Shown: positions 34,748 through 43,897 of the stretch, in pieces
Position numbering within the stretch: position 1 is the stretch's first letter
Layout of the letters: every line of letters starts with the position of its first letter
Source of the DNA: Lactobacillus panisapium
Lineage (GTDB): Bacteria; Bacillota; Bacilli; Lactobacillales; Lactobacillaceae
Direction of reading: 5' to 3'
Length of the DNA: 64,000 nucleotides
NCBI RefSeq assembly: GCF_019469265.1
Contig: NZ_CP048268.1
Coordinates: 651,501-715,500, forward strand
Notes under the pieces: generated by a model
What the model saw: the letters and a program-made list of their open reading frames with translations, nothing else
Database searches by the model: none
Told to the model about the DNA's origin: nothing
Made by a program: the position numbers and the translations under genes

Positions 34748-36253
34748 GTGAAGTTATTAGATAAAATTTCTAAACGAGTTTATACCAAACGAAAAGTAAC
34801 CACCAAAACTGCTATCGCCTACGGTATTTCAGACTTTATCGGTGGTGGCGGACAGACAATTATTGGTGCTTGGCTGTTATATTTCTACACTTCGTTTTGC
34901 AATTTAACGGCTACCCAAGGTGCAATTATTGTAGCAACTGGTAAAGTTGTTTCTGCAGTATTTGGCTTTATTCTTGGCGGGGTTTCGGATAATTTTTATC
35001 GAACTAAATTAGGTAAAAGATTTGGACGACGACATTTCTTCCTGTTTTTAGGTGCCCCATTTTTACTGGTATTTGCATTAATGTGGGTAGGCGGACTGAA
35101 TTTTTGGTATTACTTAGTTACTTTCTGTCTCTTTGATGTAGCAATAACCATTACGATTCCCTATGAAACTTTACCGACAGAAATGACTACAGACTTTAAT
35201 GAACGAACTAAATTATCTACGGTTAGAATGTTTTGCTCAGCAAGTGCCACCTTTCTGGCAACTTGGATACCAGGACAATTATTTAAAATTTTAGGACAAA
35301 ATAGTCCAATGCCATTTCTACTTATGGGGCTAATATTTACCACAATTTTTATCGTTTTTATTAATATCACAGCTTTTAATACGTGGGAAAAGCCTGTAAG
35401 CGAACTGGTTACGGCAGATAGTGAACAAGCAAAAAGGCCCAGGAAAGTTCTGTGGGAGGCGATCAAGTCTTATTTTGCAACTTTTAAAAATAAGAGTTTT
35501 CGAAAGCATTTAATAATCTACCTGTTTTCTTTTACGGGAAAAGATGTTTATAACACTACCTTCACTTATTATTGTGTTTATGTGCTTGGGGTGACCGCTA
35601 CTGTTGCTGCTAATATGTTGTCGCTATCAATTATTGGTTTAGTAACTTCTTTACTTGGCGGCTTATTAATTATTAAAATTGGACCACGCTGGCTTTATGT
35701 CGGTGCTTATTCAATCATGTTATTCATGCTGGCAGGATATTTTGTCCTTGGCAAGGTTCGCCCCGCAAATATTGTACTCTGGTTATTTATCATATCTTTG
35801 CTTTACCAAGTTGGCCGTTCACTGCTCGAATTTATTCCGTGGAATGTCTATCCCTTTATTCCTGATACTGATGAAATCGTCACGGGTGAAAATAGGGCAG
35901 GTGTCTTTGCCTCAGTGATGACCCTATTAAGAAACTTAACTGCTTCATTAGCAACCGTTCTAGTTGGTATGTTTTTAGATATGCATGGATTTGTCAAAAA
36001 TGCAACGGTTCAGTCGTTCGAAACTAGGAATGCTATATTATCAGCATTGGTAATTGGTGCTAGTGCATTAATTTTAGTAGCATTATTGACATCACTGACA
36101 TTTAAGTTAAATAAAAAGAATCATAAAATTATTGTTGATGAAATATCCCGCTTGAGAAATGGTGGTTCGAAATCCTTAGCTACTAAAGAAGTAAAGCAAG
36201 TTGTGAAAGAGTTGACTGGAACATCTTATGAAAAAATCAAATTGGGTAAATAA
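34748..36253 (+). CDS. GPH-family symporter, probable (oligo)galacturonide importer
   Basis: 501 residues with 12 predicted helices. The GTG at 34748 follows GGGGGAAGG; the overlapping ATG at 34746 is out of frame and stops at once. GPH features are TAIAYGISDFIGGGGQTIIG, GGVSDNFYRTKLGKRFGRRHF in two halves, PYETLPTEMTTDFNERTKLS and a C-terminal cytoplasmic tail of about 60 residues. It differs clearly from the carrier at 28504. Placed directly behind the secreted polygalacturonase it probably imports its products; TogT of plant pathogens is a GPH carrier with that role. Substrate is inferred. Confidence 0.88.
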   Translation: MKLLDKISKRVYTKRKVTTKTAIAYGISDFIGGGGQTIIGAWLLYFYTSFCNLTATQGAIIVATGKVVSAVFGFILGGVSDNFYRTKLGKRFGRRHFFLFLGAPFLLVFALMWVGGLNFWYYLVTFCLFDVAITITIPYETLPTEMTTDFNERTKLSTVRMFCSASATFLATWIPGQLFKILGQNSPMPFLLMGLIFTTIFIVFINITAFNTWEKPVSELVTADSEQAKRPRKVLWEAIKSYFATFKNKSFRKHLIIYLFSFTGKDVYNTTFTYYCVYVLGVTATVAANMLSLSIIGLVTSLLGGLLIIKIGPRWLYVGAYSIMLFMLAGYFVLGKVRPANIVLWLFIISLLYQVGRSLLEFIPWNVYPFIPDTDEIVTGENRAGVFASVMTLLRNLTASLATVLVGMFLDMHGFVKNATVQSFETRNAILSALVIGASALILVALLTSLTFKLNKKNHKIIVDEISRLRNGGSKSLATKEVKQVVKELTGTSYEKIKLGK

Positions 36254-36348
36254 AACATTTAATTCAGCCGCAACTTCTTCTTGTTTTAATTCATTAGCAA
36301 AAAGATAAGAAACTGCAAAATTAGTTTTATTATTTCAGCCAACGTAAA
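36254..36348. other. Intergenic stretch, no gene
   Basis: Nothing is recognised from 36254 to the terminator at 36349; the following 200 bases hold only the two hairpins listed separately and AT-rich DNA. Confidence 0.4.
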
Positions 36349-36386
36349 ATACGCGGCTCCAAGTTAGTTGGAGTCGTGTATTTTTA
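36349..36386 (+). terminator. Terminator at the end of the uronate locus
   Basis: AATACGCGGCTCCAA pairs with TTGGAGTCGTGTATT, followed by a T run. Confidence 0.85.
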
Positions 36387-36391
36387 TATCA

Positions 36392-36424
36392 AAAAAGTCT
36401 GATTTCCTTTTGGGAGATCAGACC
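36392..36424 (-). terminator. Terminator downstream of the DUF2188 gene
   Basis: GTCTGAT pairs with ATCAGAC; on the minus strand it is followed by six T. Confidence 0.65.
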
Positions 36425-36588
36425 ACATTACGAAAAATTTATTCGCTTTTGCTTGCACTAATATTTAAAGTTAACGCAAAATATATAAATAGAGTACTAA
36501 TTATAGTTCTAATCCACTAATATAAATGGATTTTAAGCGGTAATATTATTGTCAATAGATAGAATTGTTTGTAAGATTAATCGGTTAT

Positions 36589-36825
36589 TTAACCTTTTTT
36601 ATAAGGATCATCATGGCCATAAGAATTCTTTAAGTTGATTTTGCCGTCCCGTTTTTGGCTAATTAACTCAGTTTTTTCTTTTTTGGCACGTTCTTTGGCA
36701 AATTCTAATGCATCATCTTTACGATCAAATATTTTTAAAGGTTTTTCTTCACCAGCGATCTTAACAGCCCATTGATCACCGTGAGTTGTAACCCAAACAT
36801 TTTTTGTAACTTCTTCTTTACTCAT
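36589..36825 (-). CDS. DUF2188 small protein
   Basis: 78 residues from the ATG at 36825, chosen because AGAGGTGA precedes it at good distance; an in-frame codon at 36846 has none. The single DUF2188 domain shows VWVTTHGDQWAVKIAGEEKP, then IFDRKDDALEFAKERAKKEK and the closing SQKRDGKI. The family is found widely in bacteria as a small two-strand, one-helix protein of unknown function, sometimes linked to stress. It is monocistronic. Its leader from 36826 to about 36870 is AT-rich. Confidence 0.8.
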   Translation of the reverse strand: MSKEEVTKNVWVTTHGDQWAVKIAGEEKPLKIFDRKDDALEFAKERAKKEKTELISQKRDGKINLKNSYGHDDPYKKG

Positions 36826-37243
36826 TTTATTCACCTCTTTTCGCACTTTCTACCGTGATTATACAACAGAAATATTTTTAAGAGTTAAATGATGCATATT
36901 GAAAATATGTTTACTTTTTCATTCTGCTGCAAAAATTACTAAAGACGATATTTGTTAACAAGACAATAAATACCGCAAAAGTAGTTTCTTCTGCGGTATA
37001 GAGCTTAAGTTAATGTGAGTTTGCCGATTTTTTCTCTGTGTTAAGAATAGATGGCTGTTAACGGATTAAAAGATACACATCAAAATTAGTATCAATTTCA
37101 TCCCTGGCATTGCGCTATTATGCAATAATTGTGAACTTAGCAAAGCAATTTCCTCATATTGCGTAATCATTTATAAAAATTGCTGGTTATAGATCACAAC
37201 CTTAATTTCATTAGCACAAAGAGTGCCAGTAATATTAAGAATT
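36826..37243. other. Intergenic stretch with one hairpin
   Basis: No gene is seen. ATACCGCA (36970-36977) and TGCGGTAT (36992-36999) form a perfect hairpin; it has only a weak T run on the minus strand, where it could end transcription from the small membrane protein gene. Confidence 0.4.
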
Positions 37244-37432
37244 TTAGGCAAGTGGTGAACGAAAAAGGCGGTACATGATAACTGCAATCAAACAAAAGAC
37301 AACTATTGCTGCAATAAATAACTGAAGACGACTTTTACGTGTTTTACGTACATCAAAACTGAAAACTAAGCAAAAGGCAGCAACTACAATTAGTGGTGCA
37401 GTTCCAAATAGTAAAACCGAATTAACTCCCAT
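37244..37432 (-). CDS. Small two-helix membrane protein, unknown
   Basis: 62 residues. Two hydrophobic segments at about 5-27 and 37-56 flank a basic hinge (DVRKTRKSRLQ), and the C-terminus is short and basic. A GGTGAAAAA ribosome site precedes the ATG at proper distance, which supports it as a gene. No family was recognised. Confidence 0.5.
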   Translation of the reverse strand: MGVNSVLLFGTAPLIVVAAFCLVFSFDVRKTRKSRLQLFIAAIVVFCLIAVIMYRLFRSPLA

Positions 37433-37527
37433 TTTTTCACCAACTTTTATTTTTATGATAATTAAACCACATCGGCTTGAGTTTTTCTTGTCAAATTAAT
37501 ATGATTAATATAGAAAAGGAGGATCTT

Positions 37528-38670
37528 ATGACCAAAATTAAAGTAATGCTGGTTTTTGGCACAAGGCCAGAAGCAATCAAAATGGCGCCTTTAGTACTTA
37601 AATTAAAAGCGGATAATCGCTTTGATGAAATAACGGTTGTAACTGCTCAACACCGAGAAATGCTTGATCAGGTTCTGAACATTTTTAAAATAACACCTGA
37701 TTATGATTTTAATATTATGAAAAAAAATCAAACCCTTGAAGGAGTTACAGCAAAAGTTTTGCTTGATCTTACTGATGTGATTAAAAAAGAAGATCCTGAT
37801 ATTGTGCTGGTTCACGGTGATACAACTACTAGTTTTGCTGCAAGTTTAGCTAGTTTTTATCAACAGCGGCCAATTGGCCACGTTGAAGCGGGGCTAAGAA
37901 CATGGAATAAGTATTCACCGTTTCCTGAGGAAATGAACCGGCAAATGACAGATGATCTAGCCGATTTATATTTTGCGCCGACTAAGCTCAGTAAAGAAAA
38001 CTTATTAAAGGAAAATCACAAGGCAGATAATATCTTTATAACTGGGAACACGGCAATTGATGCTTTGCATGAGACGGTTCAGGCCGATTATCATCACGAG
38101 GTCCTTGATTTAATCGAGCCAAAGCACAAAATAATTTTAGTAACAATGCATCGACGTGAAAATCAGGGCGAACCAATGCGGCGCGTCTTTAAGGTAATGC
38201 GTGATGTGGTTGACAGTCACAATGACGTCGAGATAATTTATCCGGTTCATATGTCGCCTAAAGTTCAGTCGGTAGCAAAGGAAATACTGGGCAATGATCC
38301 CCACATTCATTTAATCCCACCGCTTGACGTTGTTGATTTTCATAACTTAGCTAAACGGAGCTATTTCATTATGACTGATTCGGGCGGAGTTCAAGAAGAA
38401 GCTCCTGCTTTGAATAAACCGGTTCTGGTTTTACGTGATACAACGGAGCGTCCAGAAGGGGTTAAAGCGGGTACCTTAAAACTAGTGGGCACGCAAGTTG
38501 ATGCTGTCCGTTCTGCTATGCTTGAATTACTTGAAAATAAAACTGCTTATAATCAGATGGCCAATGCCAAGAATCCTTATGGTGATGGTCATGCCTCCGA
38601 GCGCATTATGGAAGATATTGCTTATTACTTTTCTGATCATAAAAATAAGCGTCCAAGGGATTTTACTTAA
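37528..38670 (+). CDS. wecB: UDP-N-acetylglucosamine 2-epimerase (non-hydrolysing)
   Basis: 380 residues from the ATG at 37528, which follows AAAAGGAGG; an in-frame TTG at 37477 lacks one. Family motifs are MLVFGTRPEAIKMAPLV, VTAQHREMLDQ, VHGDTTTSFAASLA, VGHVEAGLRT-type GHVEAGLRTWNKYSPFPEEMN in two blocks, TMHRRENQGEPM and the substrate loop TDSGGVQEEAPAL. It interconverts UDP-GlcNAc and UDP-ManNAc, which supplies ManNAc for wall teichoic acid linkage or other surface glycans. It is monocistronic with a strong terminator. Confidence 0.95.
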   Translation: MTKIKVMLVFGTRPEAIKMAPLVLKLKADNRFDEITVVTAQHREMLDQVLNIFKITPDYDFNIMKKNQTLEGVTAKVLLDLTDVIKKEDPDIVLVHGDTTTSFAASLASFYQQRPIGHVEAGLRTWNKYSPFPEEMNRQMTDDLADLYFAPTKLSKENLLKENHKADNIFITGNTAIDALHETVQADYHHEVLDLIEPKHKIILVTMHRRENQGEPMRRVFKVMRDVVDSHNDVEIIYPVHMSPKVQSVAKEILGNDPHIHLIPPLDVVDFHNLAKRSYFIMTDSGGVQEEAPALNKPVLVLRDTTERPEGVKAGTLKLVGTQVDAVRSAMLELLENKTAYNQMANAKNPYGDGHASERIMEDIAYYFSDHKNKRPRDFT

Positions 38671-38693
38671 ATCAGAGAATTTATTTAAAATAA

Positions 38694-38736
38694 AAAAACT
38701 GCTGAGTCACTTCACAATGACGCTCAGCAGTTTTTT
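38694..38736. terminator. Bidirectional terminator between wecB and gtrA
   Basis: AAAAAACTGCTGAG pairs with CTCAGCAGTTTTTT. Confidence 0.9.
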
Positions 38737-38776
38737 ATTGCCTATTTTGAACCTAATTAATGGGTCTCAACGACTT

Positions 38777-39310
38777 TTAATTGTCCTTTTTATTTTGATG
38801 AGTCTGTATTCTTTTTTTAGCCCGTTCAATCATAGTTGTTTCCTGTGCTTGAAAAACAGAGCGCGTCGTCAAATAATTGAAAATTCCGACTAAAATTTGG
38901 TCAATAATTTTAACTAAGAGCGCGTTGAGTTTTAACCAAGATAGACCAACCAGCATGATTAAACTGTCCGGAATTAGACTAATAATCCGGTAGGTAAAGA
39001 ATACGAGTAATTTTTGCCAAGTTGAATGCTCCAAATCAACGTTATTAGTAAAGACCGCTTTTTGATTAAAAACAAAAGATGCCAGATTTGAAATTACAAA
39101 AGCAATCGTATTGGAAATTAAAACTGGGCTATGCAAGTACTTATGTAATACCATGAAGGCTACAGTATTAATTAGCGCAGCAATAAAGCCAAAAAACATA
39201 TAAACGAATAAGTTTCGGTGCCTTTTGACTAAATGTTGTCCTAAACGATGAATTGTTGGATCAGCTGTGGAATTAAACTTGGATGTATTATCGTTTTTTT
39301 CTTTAATCAT
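38777..39310 (-). CDS. GtrA-family membrane protein
   Basis: 177 residues with four helices at about 35-57, 64-86, 103-123 and 130-150. GtrA features are YMFFGFIAALINTVAFMVLH, IAFVISNLASFVFNQKAVF (the conserved Asn and FxFN-like pattern) and the C-terminal NYLTTRSVF. The family helps flip undecaprenyl-linked sugars for surface polysaccharides. The ATG lies within the 3' end of the flavodoxin gene (8-base overlap), so both are in one operon. A basic tail follows the last helix. Confidence 0.85.
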   Translation of the reverse strand: MIKEKNDNTSKFNSTADPTIHRLGQHLVKRHRNLFVYMFFGFIAALINTVAFMVLHKYLHSPVLISNTIAFVISNLASFVFNQKAVFTNNVDLEHSTWQKLLVFFTYRIISLIPDSLIMLVGLSWLKLNALLVKIIDQILVGIFNYLTTRSVFQAQETTMIERAKKRIQTHQNKKDN

Positions 39311-39749
39311 TTAATTGATCAGCCATTTCCTTTGCGGCGTTGTCAATTGCAGAAATTGCCTCATCATCAGGTGCATTTTCGATAGTTACCGGTTTGGTAA
39401 CTTCTGTTGCTCCAACTTGTTTAAACATTTTTTCAAAATCAAAAACATTTTCACAGAAATGGTCGGCATATACCATGTCTCCACTACCCATGACGGCGAA
39501 GTACTTACCGCTTAAATCTAGTTCCTTTAGTTGCTCATAAAAATCGGCAACATCATCGGTCATTTTACCCTCGCCATATGTGTAGGTGACAAAGATGCAC
39601 AATTCACTTGCTAAATAATCACTAGCATCTGTGAATTCTGCTTCACTGGTTTCGACATCAAAGCCCAGATCTTGTAAGTCTTCTTCCAAGATATCTGCCA
39701 TATCGGCATCGTTACCAGTCATACTAGCATAGACAATTCTAGCCTTCAT
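39303..39749 (-). CDS. Flavodoxin
   Basis: 148 residues from the ATG at 39749, which follows GGAGAAGG; an upstream in-frame start would add a basic extension unlike flavodoxins. The FMN phosphate loop is YASMTGNDADMADIL, the second loop FVTYTYGEGKMTDDV and the third VMGSGDMVYADHFCENV. The protein is acidic, as usual for the family. It carries single electrons to partner enzymes in the cytoplasm. Transcribed divergently from map and translated together with gtrA. Confidence 0.92.
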   Translation of the reverse strand: MKARIVYASMTGNDADMADILEEDLQDLGFDVETSEAEFTDASDYLASELCIFVTYTYGEGKMTDDVADFYEQLKELDLSGKYFAVMGSGDMVYADHFCENVFDFEKMFKQVGATEVTKPVTIENAPDDEAISAIDNAAKEMADQLND

Positions 39750-39844
39750 CCTTCTCCATACCTTTCTTATTTTTTTGCTTATCACAATATTATACATAAT
39801 TTCACCGTCTTGATGAAATTCTTTAGTAAAGTTTTAAAAAACGC

Positions 39845-39850
39845 TATAAT
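39845..39850 (+). promoter_or_regulatory. -10 element of map
   Basis: TATAAT with a possible weak -35 (TTTAGT, 39822-39827) 17 bases upstream. Confidence 0.45.
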
Positions 39851-39889
39851 GTTAGTAAATATCATTTTACTAAGAGGAGAAGTTTAATT

Positions 39890-40717
39890 TTGATTACAAT
39901 TAAATCCGTTCGTGAACTTAAAGGTATGCAGGCTTCAGGCCGTTTACTGGCGTCAATGTTTGAGGGCCTTCGGGATGTGATTAAGCCAGGAATTACAACT
40001 TGGAAAATCGAGGAGTTCTGCCAAGAATTTGTCAAAAAACGGGGCGGACGATTGTCAGAGCAAGGCTTTGAAGGTTACAAATACGGCACGTGCATCTCAG
40101 TTAACGATCAAATTGCGCATGCAACCCCGCGTAAAGATACCATCCTAAACGAAGGTGACTTAGTAAAAGTTGATGTCACCTGCAATCTTAATGGCTTCGA
40201 AACTGATTCTTGTACTACATATGCCGTAGGCAAGATTTCGGATGCGGATCGTGACCTTATGGAAACAACCAAAAAAGCTATGTATCTTGGAATTGACCAA
40301 GCCGTCGTAGGCAACCGAATTGGTGATATTGGTGCGGTGATTCAACATTACGTTGAAGATGAACATCATTACGGTGATGTTAAGGAGCTAGTTGGTCACG
40401 GCATCCAGCCAAGCATCCATGAAGATCCTGAAGTACCGCATTGGGGTAAAGCAGGACACGGATTGCGCTTGCGTGAAGGTATGACTATTACCGTTGAACC
40501 AATGGTTGAAGCGGGAGGCGATTGGCGCATTGAACAAAAAACGGTTGCTGATCCAAATGATGATTGGGTATTTTATGCAACTCCAGATGGTTCAAAGTCA
40601 GCGCAATTTGAGCACACCTTTGCAATCACTAAAGATGGTCCCAAAATTTTGACTTTACAAAAACCTTATGACGGTTACGAAAAGTATTTACCACATTTTG
40701 ATGAAATGGATGACTAA
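39890..40717 (+). CDS. map: Methionine aminopeptidase, type I
   Basis: 275 residues. The start is TTG at 39890, with AGAGGAGAAG eight to ten bases before; no in-frame ATG gives the usual N-terminus. All five metal ligands are seen: Asp in VKVDVTC, Asp in FETDSC, His in LVGHGIQ, Glu in TVEPMVE and Glu in QFEHTFA, and the catalytic His region is HEDPEVPHW. It removes the initiator Met from new proteins in the cytoplasm. The C-terminus has an extra 20-residue tail (KPYDGYEKYLPHFDEMDD). yihY follows after five bases. Confidence 0.95.
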   Translation: MITIKSVRELKGMQASGRLLASMFEGLRDVIKPGITTWKIEEFCQEFVKKRGGRLSEQGFEGYKYGTCISVNDQIAHATPRKDTILNEGDLVKVDVTCNLNGFETDSCTTYAVGKISDADRDLMETTKKAMYLGIDQAVVGNRIGDIGAVIQHYVEDEHHYGDVKELVGHGIQPSIHEDPEVPHWGKAGHGLRLREGMTITVEPMVEAGGDWRIEQKTVADPNDDWVFYATPDGSKSAQFEHTFAITKDGPKILTLQKPYDGYEKYLPHFDEMDD

Positions 40718-40722
40718 ATTGA

Positions 40723-41646
40723 ATGGGTAGAAAAATCGGCGCAGCCAAACAACGTATCTCTTTGTTTTACAAGACAGTTTCTGCTAAATTTACGCAAGGC
40801 GAAGTCTTAACTAGCGCAATTGCAATTGCTTATTATGTGCTGTTTTCAATTTTTCCGTTAATCATTATTATTGGAAACATTTTACCCCTTTTTCGGATTA
40901 ATACGGCACCTATTGCTAGTTACCTTAAGTTGATTTTTCCTGATCGAATTGCGGGATTCATTATGCCAATTATTGATTCTTTGTTAAAAAGCAATTCTAC
41001 AGGGTACATTTCGTTTGGTATTTTGCTTGCCCTTTGGTCGGTATCTTCTCTTGTTAATGCGATTCGAATAGGGATGAATCGAATCTATGGCGTACGTGAC
41101 ATTGAATTACGTCAGAAATGGCAGGTAACTGTTTGGACGCGTTCCATTACCATTATGTTGACCAACCTGATGATTTTGGTTTTTGCTTTACTTAGTTTAA
41201 CTTTGATTTTTGGTCAGCAAGTACTTGAATTCTTGCGACCGATTTTTTCTTTTTCAGTAGGTGAGATTGAAAAGGTCTTTAACTACCGTTACCCGGTGAT
41301 TGGGATCATCTTGATCAGTGCTTTATACTATTTAAATTATTTTTTACCAAACATAAAACTAAAGAAAAGGGTTATCTGGCCAGGAGTTTTTACGACTCTA
41401 ATTGGTTGGCTAATTTTATCTTGGCTGTTTAGTTATTATTTACATAACTTCCACATTAGCTGGGAAAATTACGGAATAATCGGGACCTTTATTATTTTCA
41501 TGTTATGGCTTAATATTTCTTCTATCCTCTTTTTGCTTGGAACTTGTGTTAATGCTGCAATTGTGACGATAAACTATGGTCAAGTGCAGTATTCGGTAGG
41601 ACATTTAGCTGAATATGTGCAAAGAAAGCGCCACCGGAAAGACTAG
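40723..41646 (+). CDS. YihY/BrkB-family membrane protein
   Basis: 307 residues with six to seven hydrophobic helices. The family pattern begins AIAIAYYVLFSIFPLIIIIGN, then ALWSVSSLVNAIRIGMNRIYGV, the periplasmic-type turn YLNYFLPN and the C-terminal NYGIIGTFIIFMLWLNISS. The YihY/UPF0761 group was once called ribonuclease BN in error; its role is not settled. The basic ends are cytoplasmic. It is translated with map, five bases apart. Confidence 0.88.
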   Translation: MGRKIGAAKQRISLFYKTVSAKFTQGEVLTSAIAIAYYVLFSIFPLIIIIGNILPLFRINTAPIASYLKLIFPDRIAGFIMPIIDSLLKSNSTGYISFGILLALWSVSSLVNAIRIGMNRIYGVRDIELRQKWQVTVWTRSITIMLTNLMILVFALLSLTLIFGQQVLEFLRPIFSFSVGEIEKVFNYRYPVIGIILISALYYLNYFLPNIKLKKRVIWPGVFTTLIGWLILSWLFSYYLHNFHISWENYGIIGTFIIFMLWLNISSILFLLGTCVNAAIVTINYGQVQYSVGHLAEYVQRKRHRKD

Positions 41647-41707
41647 ATTCTTCCAGTTTAATTTGCTATATTAGGTTTTAGGAATTTTAAAAGAAAGTGT
41701 ATAAGGT

Positions 41708-42604
41708 ATGAAAGTAAGGAAAGCGATTATTCCTGCTGCAGGACTTGGTACGCGGTTTATGCCAGTTACCAAGGCGATGCCAAAGGAAATGTTGCCAATC
41801 GTAGATAAGCCGACAATTCAGTTTATCGTTGAAGAAGCAAAAAAGTCCGGGATTGAAGATATTTTAATTGTGACCGGAAAGAACAAGCGCTCCATTGAAG
41901 ATCATTTTGATTCGAATCCTGAGCTTGAGCAAAACTTGCAGGAAAAGGGTAAAACCGGCCTGTTAAAGATGTCGCAGGCGATCACCCATCTTGGAATTAA
42001 TATTTATTACACTAGACAGCCATATCCAGCTGGTCTGGGCGATGCAATTGCCCGGGGTCGCAGCTTTGTTGGGGACGAGCCTTTTGTTGTAATGCTGGGC
42101 GATGACCTAATGATGGACAAAGAGCCGCTTACTAAACAATTGATTAATCGCTACAATGAAACTCACGCCTCGACCATTGCGGTAATGCCTGTTCCGCATG
42201 AGGAAGTTTCGAAATATGGCGTTATTGAACCTGATAATGAAATTATGCCTGGACTAATTAACGTTAAGTCATTTGTTGAAAAGCCTGCAATTGACCAAGC
42301 ACCAAGTGACTATGCGATTATTGGCAGGTATTTATTAACTCCTGAAATCTTTGCAATACTTGCGGAACAAAAGCCTGATAAGGGCGGTGAAATTCAATTA
42401 ACCGATGCCATTGATACCATGAATAAGACACAACGCGTCTTTGCCCATGTCTTTAAGGGTGTACGGCATGATGTCGGGAATAAAGAAAATTATCTGGAGA
42501 CCTCAATTGAATATGGTTTGCAACACCCTGAGACTAAAGACCAGTTGCGGCAATACATTATTGACTTAGGGAAAAAGCTGCAGGCACAAAATAAGAAAAA
42601 ATAA
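41708..42604 (+). CDS. galU: UTP-glucose-1-phosphate uridylyltransferase GalU
   Basis: 298 residues. Nucleotidyltransferase signature [24 protein letters not shown] in two parts, [33 protein letters not shown] (metal-binding Asp pair) and the substrate segment [12 protein letters not shown]. It makes UDP-glucose for glycolipids, teichoic acid decoration and exopolysaccharide. The length is normal. It is alone, with a terminator behind. Confidence 0.95.
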   Translation: MKVRKAIIPAAGLGTRFMPVTKAMPKEMLPIVDKPTIQFIVEEAKKSGIEDILIVTGKNKRSIEDHFDSNPELEQNLQEKGKTGLLKMSQAITHLGINIYYTRQPYPAGLGDAIARGRSFVGDEPFVVMLGDDLMMDKEPLTKQLINRYNETHASTIAVMPVPHEEVSKYGVIEPDNEIMPGLINVKSFVEKPAIDQAPSDYAIIGRYLLTPEIFAILAEQKPDKGGEIQLTDAIDTMNKTQRVFAHVFKGVRHDVGNKENYLETSIEYGLQHPETKDQLRQYIIDLGKKLQAQNKKK

Positions 42605-42622
42605 TTAAATAACAAAATATTG

Positions 42623-42650
42623 GAAACCACTGCAAAGTGGTTTCTTTTTT
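42623..42650 (+). terminator. Terminator after galU
   Basis: GAAACCACT pairs with AGTGGTTTC, followed by six T. Confidence 0.9.
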
Positions 42651-42744
42651 AGGTAAAATTTTTCTAAATCTAATTCGATTTACTACTTTTAACTAGCAAA
42701 TTTAGGTATTATGCAACTTGAATATTTTGCTAGGAGAATAACTA

Positions 42745-43896
42745 ATGAAAGATATTTATGTTGTTGCTGCTAAAAGAACGCCGTTTGGTCGTTATCGTGG
42801 CTTATGGAATGATCAAGATGCAACCAGTTTAGGTGAACTCGCTCTAATTGAAACCCTTAAAAGCATTAATTTGGATCCCCAAAAGCTTGATGCTTTATTC
42901 ATGGGTAATGTTTTAGGGGCTGGCTTAGGGCAAAATATGGCGCGCCAAGTCGCTTTGGACGCTGGTATGAAAGAAACAAGCAGCAGTGTTACTGTTAATG
43001 AGGTTTGCGGTTCGAGCTTAAAAGCTGTGCGCTTAGCCCAGGGCCAAATGGTCATGGGTGATTTTGATTTAGTCGCAGTTGGTGGAGCCGAAAGTATGAC
43101 GAATGCTGTTTATTTTGCGCAAGATAAATCTGGGCAGAATATGAAAAGCGAGATGCTTACTAACGGATTAACCGATGCCTTTTCAGGGATGCCAATGGGG
43201 TTAACAGCGGAAAATATTGCTGAAAAATGCCACATTTCAAGAACAGAAATGGATGAATTTAGTTTGCGGTCTCACCAAAAAGCGGTTGCTGCAAGAAAGA
43301 ACGGCTATTTTGATCATGAGCTAATTAAGGCGGATTCTAACAGTGAACGAATTGTTTATGATGAAAATATTCGCCCAGATACTAATATGGCGGCTTTGAG
43401 TAAGTTAAAGCCAGTATTTAAAGAAAATGGTTTAGTTACTGCTGGCAATGCATCCCCGTTAAGCGATGGAGCCAGCATGATAATTTTGGCAACGGCTGCC
43501 AAGGTGGAAGAATTGGGCTTGAAACCATTGGCTCGTCTTGGTGCCTTTGCTGAATCAGGCAATGACCCAGCATACATGGGCTTTGCACCTTATTTTGCCG
43601 TGCAGAAGCTGCTTAAGGAAACGACCAGTCAGATCGAAGATTTCGATATTATTGAGTTAAATGAAGCATTTGCTGGTCAATGTGTTGCACTCGAAAAAGC
43701 CTTGGCAATTCCAGCGGATAAGTTGAATATTGCTGGGGGAGCAATTGCATTAGGCCATCCACTAGCCGCAACGGGAACCCGAATTCTAGGAACAGCGATT
43801 AACGCTTTGGAACATGTGAAGGGTAAAAGAGCTTTGGTAACCTTGTGCATTGGTGGAGGTCAAGCAATTGCTTGCGAATTAACTAGAGATTTTTAA
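42745..43896 (+). CDS. Acetyl-CoA acetyltransferase (thiolase), mevalonate pathway
   Basis: 383 residues. The nucleophilic cysteine is in VNEVCGSSLKA (about residue 88), the general-base histidine in GGAIALGHPLAATGTR and the second cysteine in LVTLCIGGGQAIA. It joins two acetyl-CoA to acetoacetyl-CoA. First gene of a three-gene operon with HMG-CoA reductase and synthase, which is the usual upper mevalonate operon of lactobacilli; the pathway supplies isoprenoids such as undecaprenyl phosphate. Ribosome site AGGAGAA. Confidence 0.95.
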   Translation: MKDIYVVAAKRTPFGRYRGLWNDQDATSLGELALIETLKSINLDPQKLDALFMGNVLGAGLGQNMARQVALDAGMKETSSSVTVNEVCGSSLKAVRLAQGQMVMGDFDLVAVGGAESMTNAVYFAQDKSGQNMKSEMLTNGLTDAFSGMPMGLTAENIAEKCHISRTEMDEFSLRSHQKAVAARKNGYFDHELIKADSNSERIVYDENIRPDTNMAALSKLKPVFKENGLVTAGNASPLSDGASMIILATAAKVEELGLKPLARLGAFAESGNDPAYMGFAPYFAVQKLLKETTSQIEDFDIIELNEAFAGQCVALEKALAIPADKLNIAGGAIALGHPLAATGTRILGTAINALEHVKGKRALVTLCIGGGQAIACELTRDF

Positions 43897-43897
43897 A

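Noticed and set aside
38498-38893. 131-codon plus-strand frame across the end of wecB
   Set aside because: Crosses the strong bidirectional terminator at 38694-38736 and runs antisense to gtrA.
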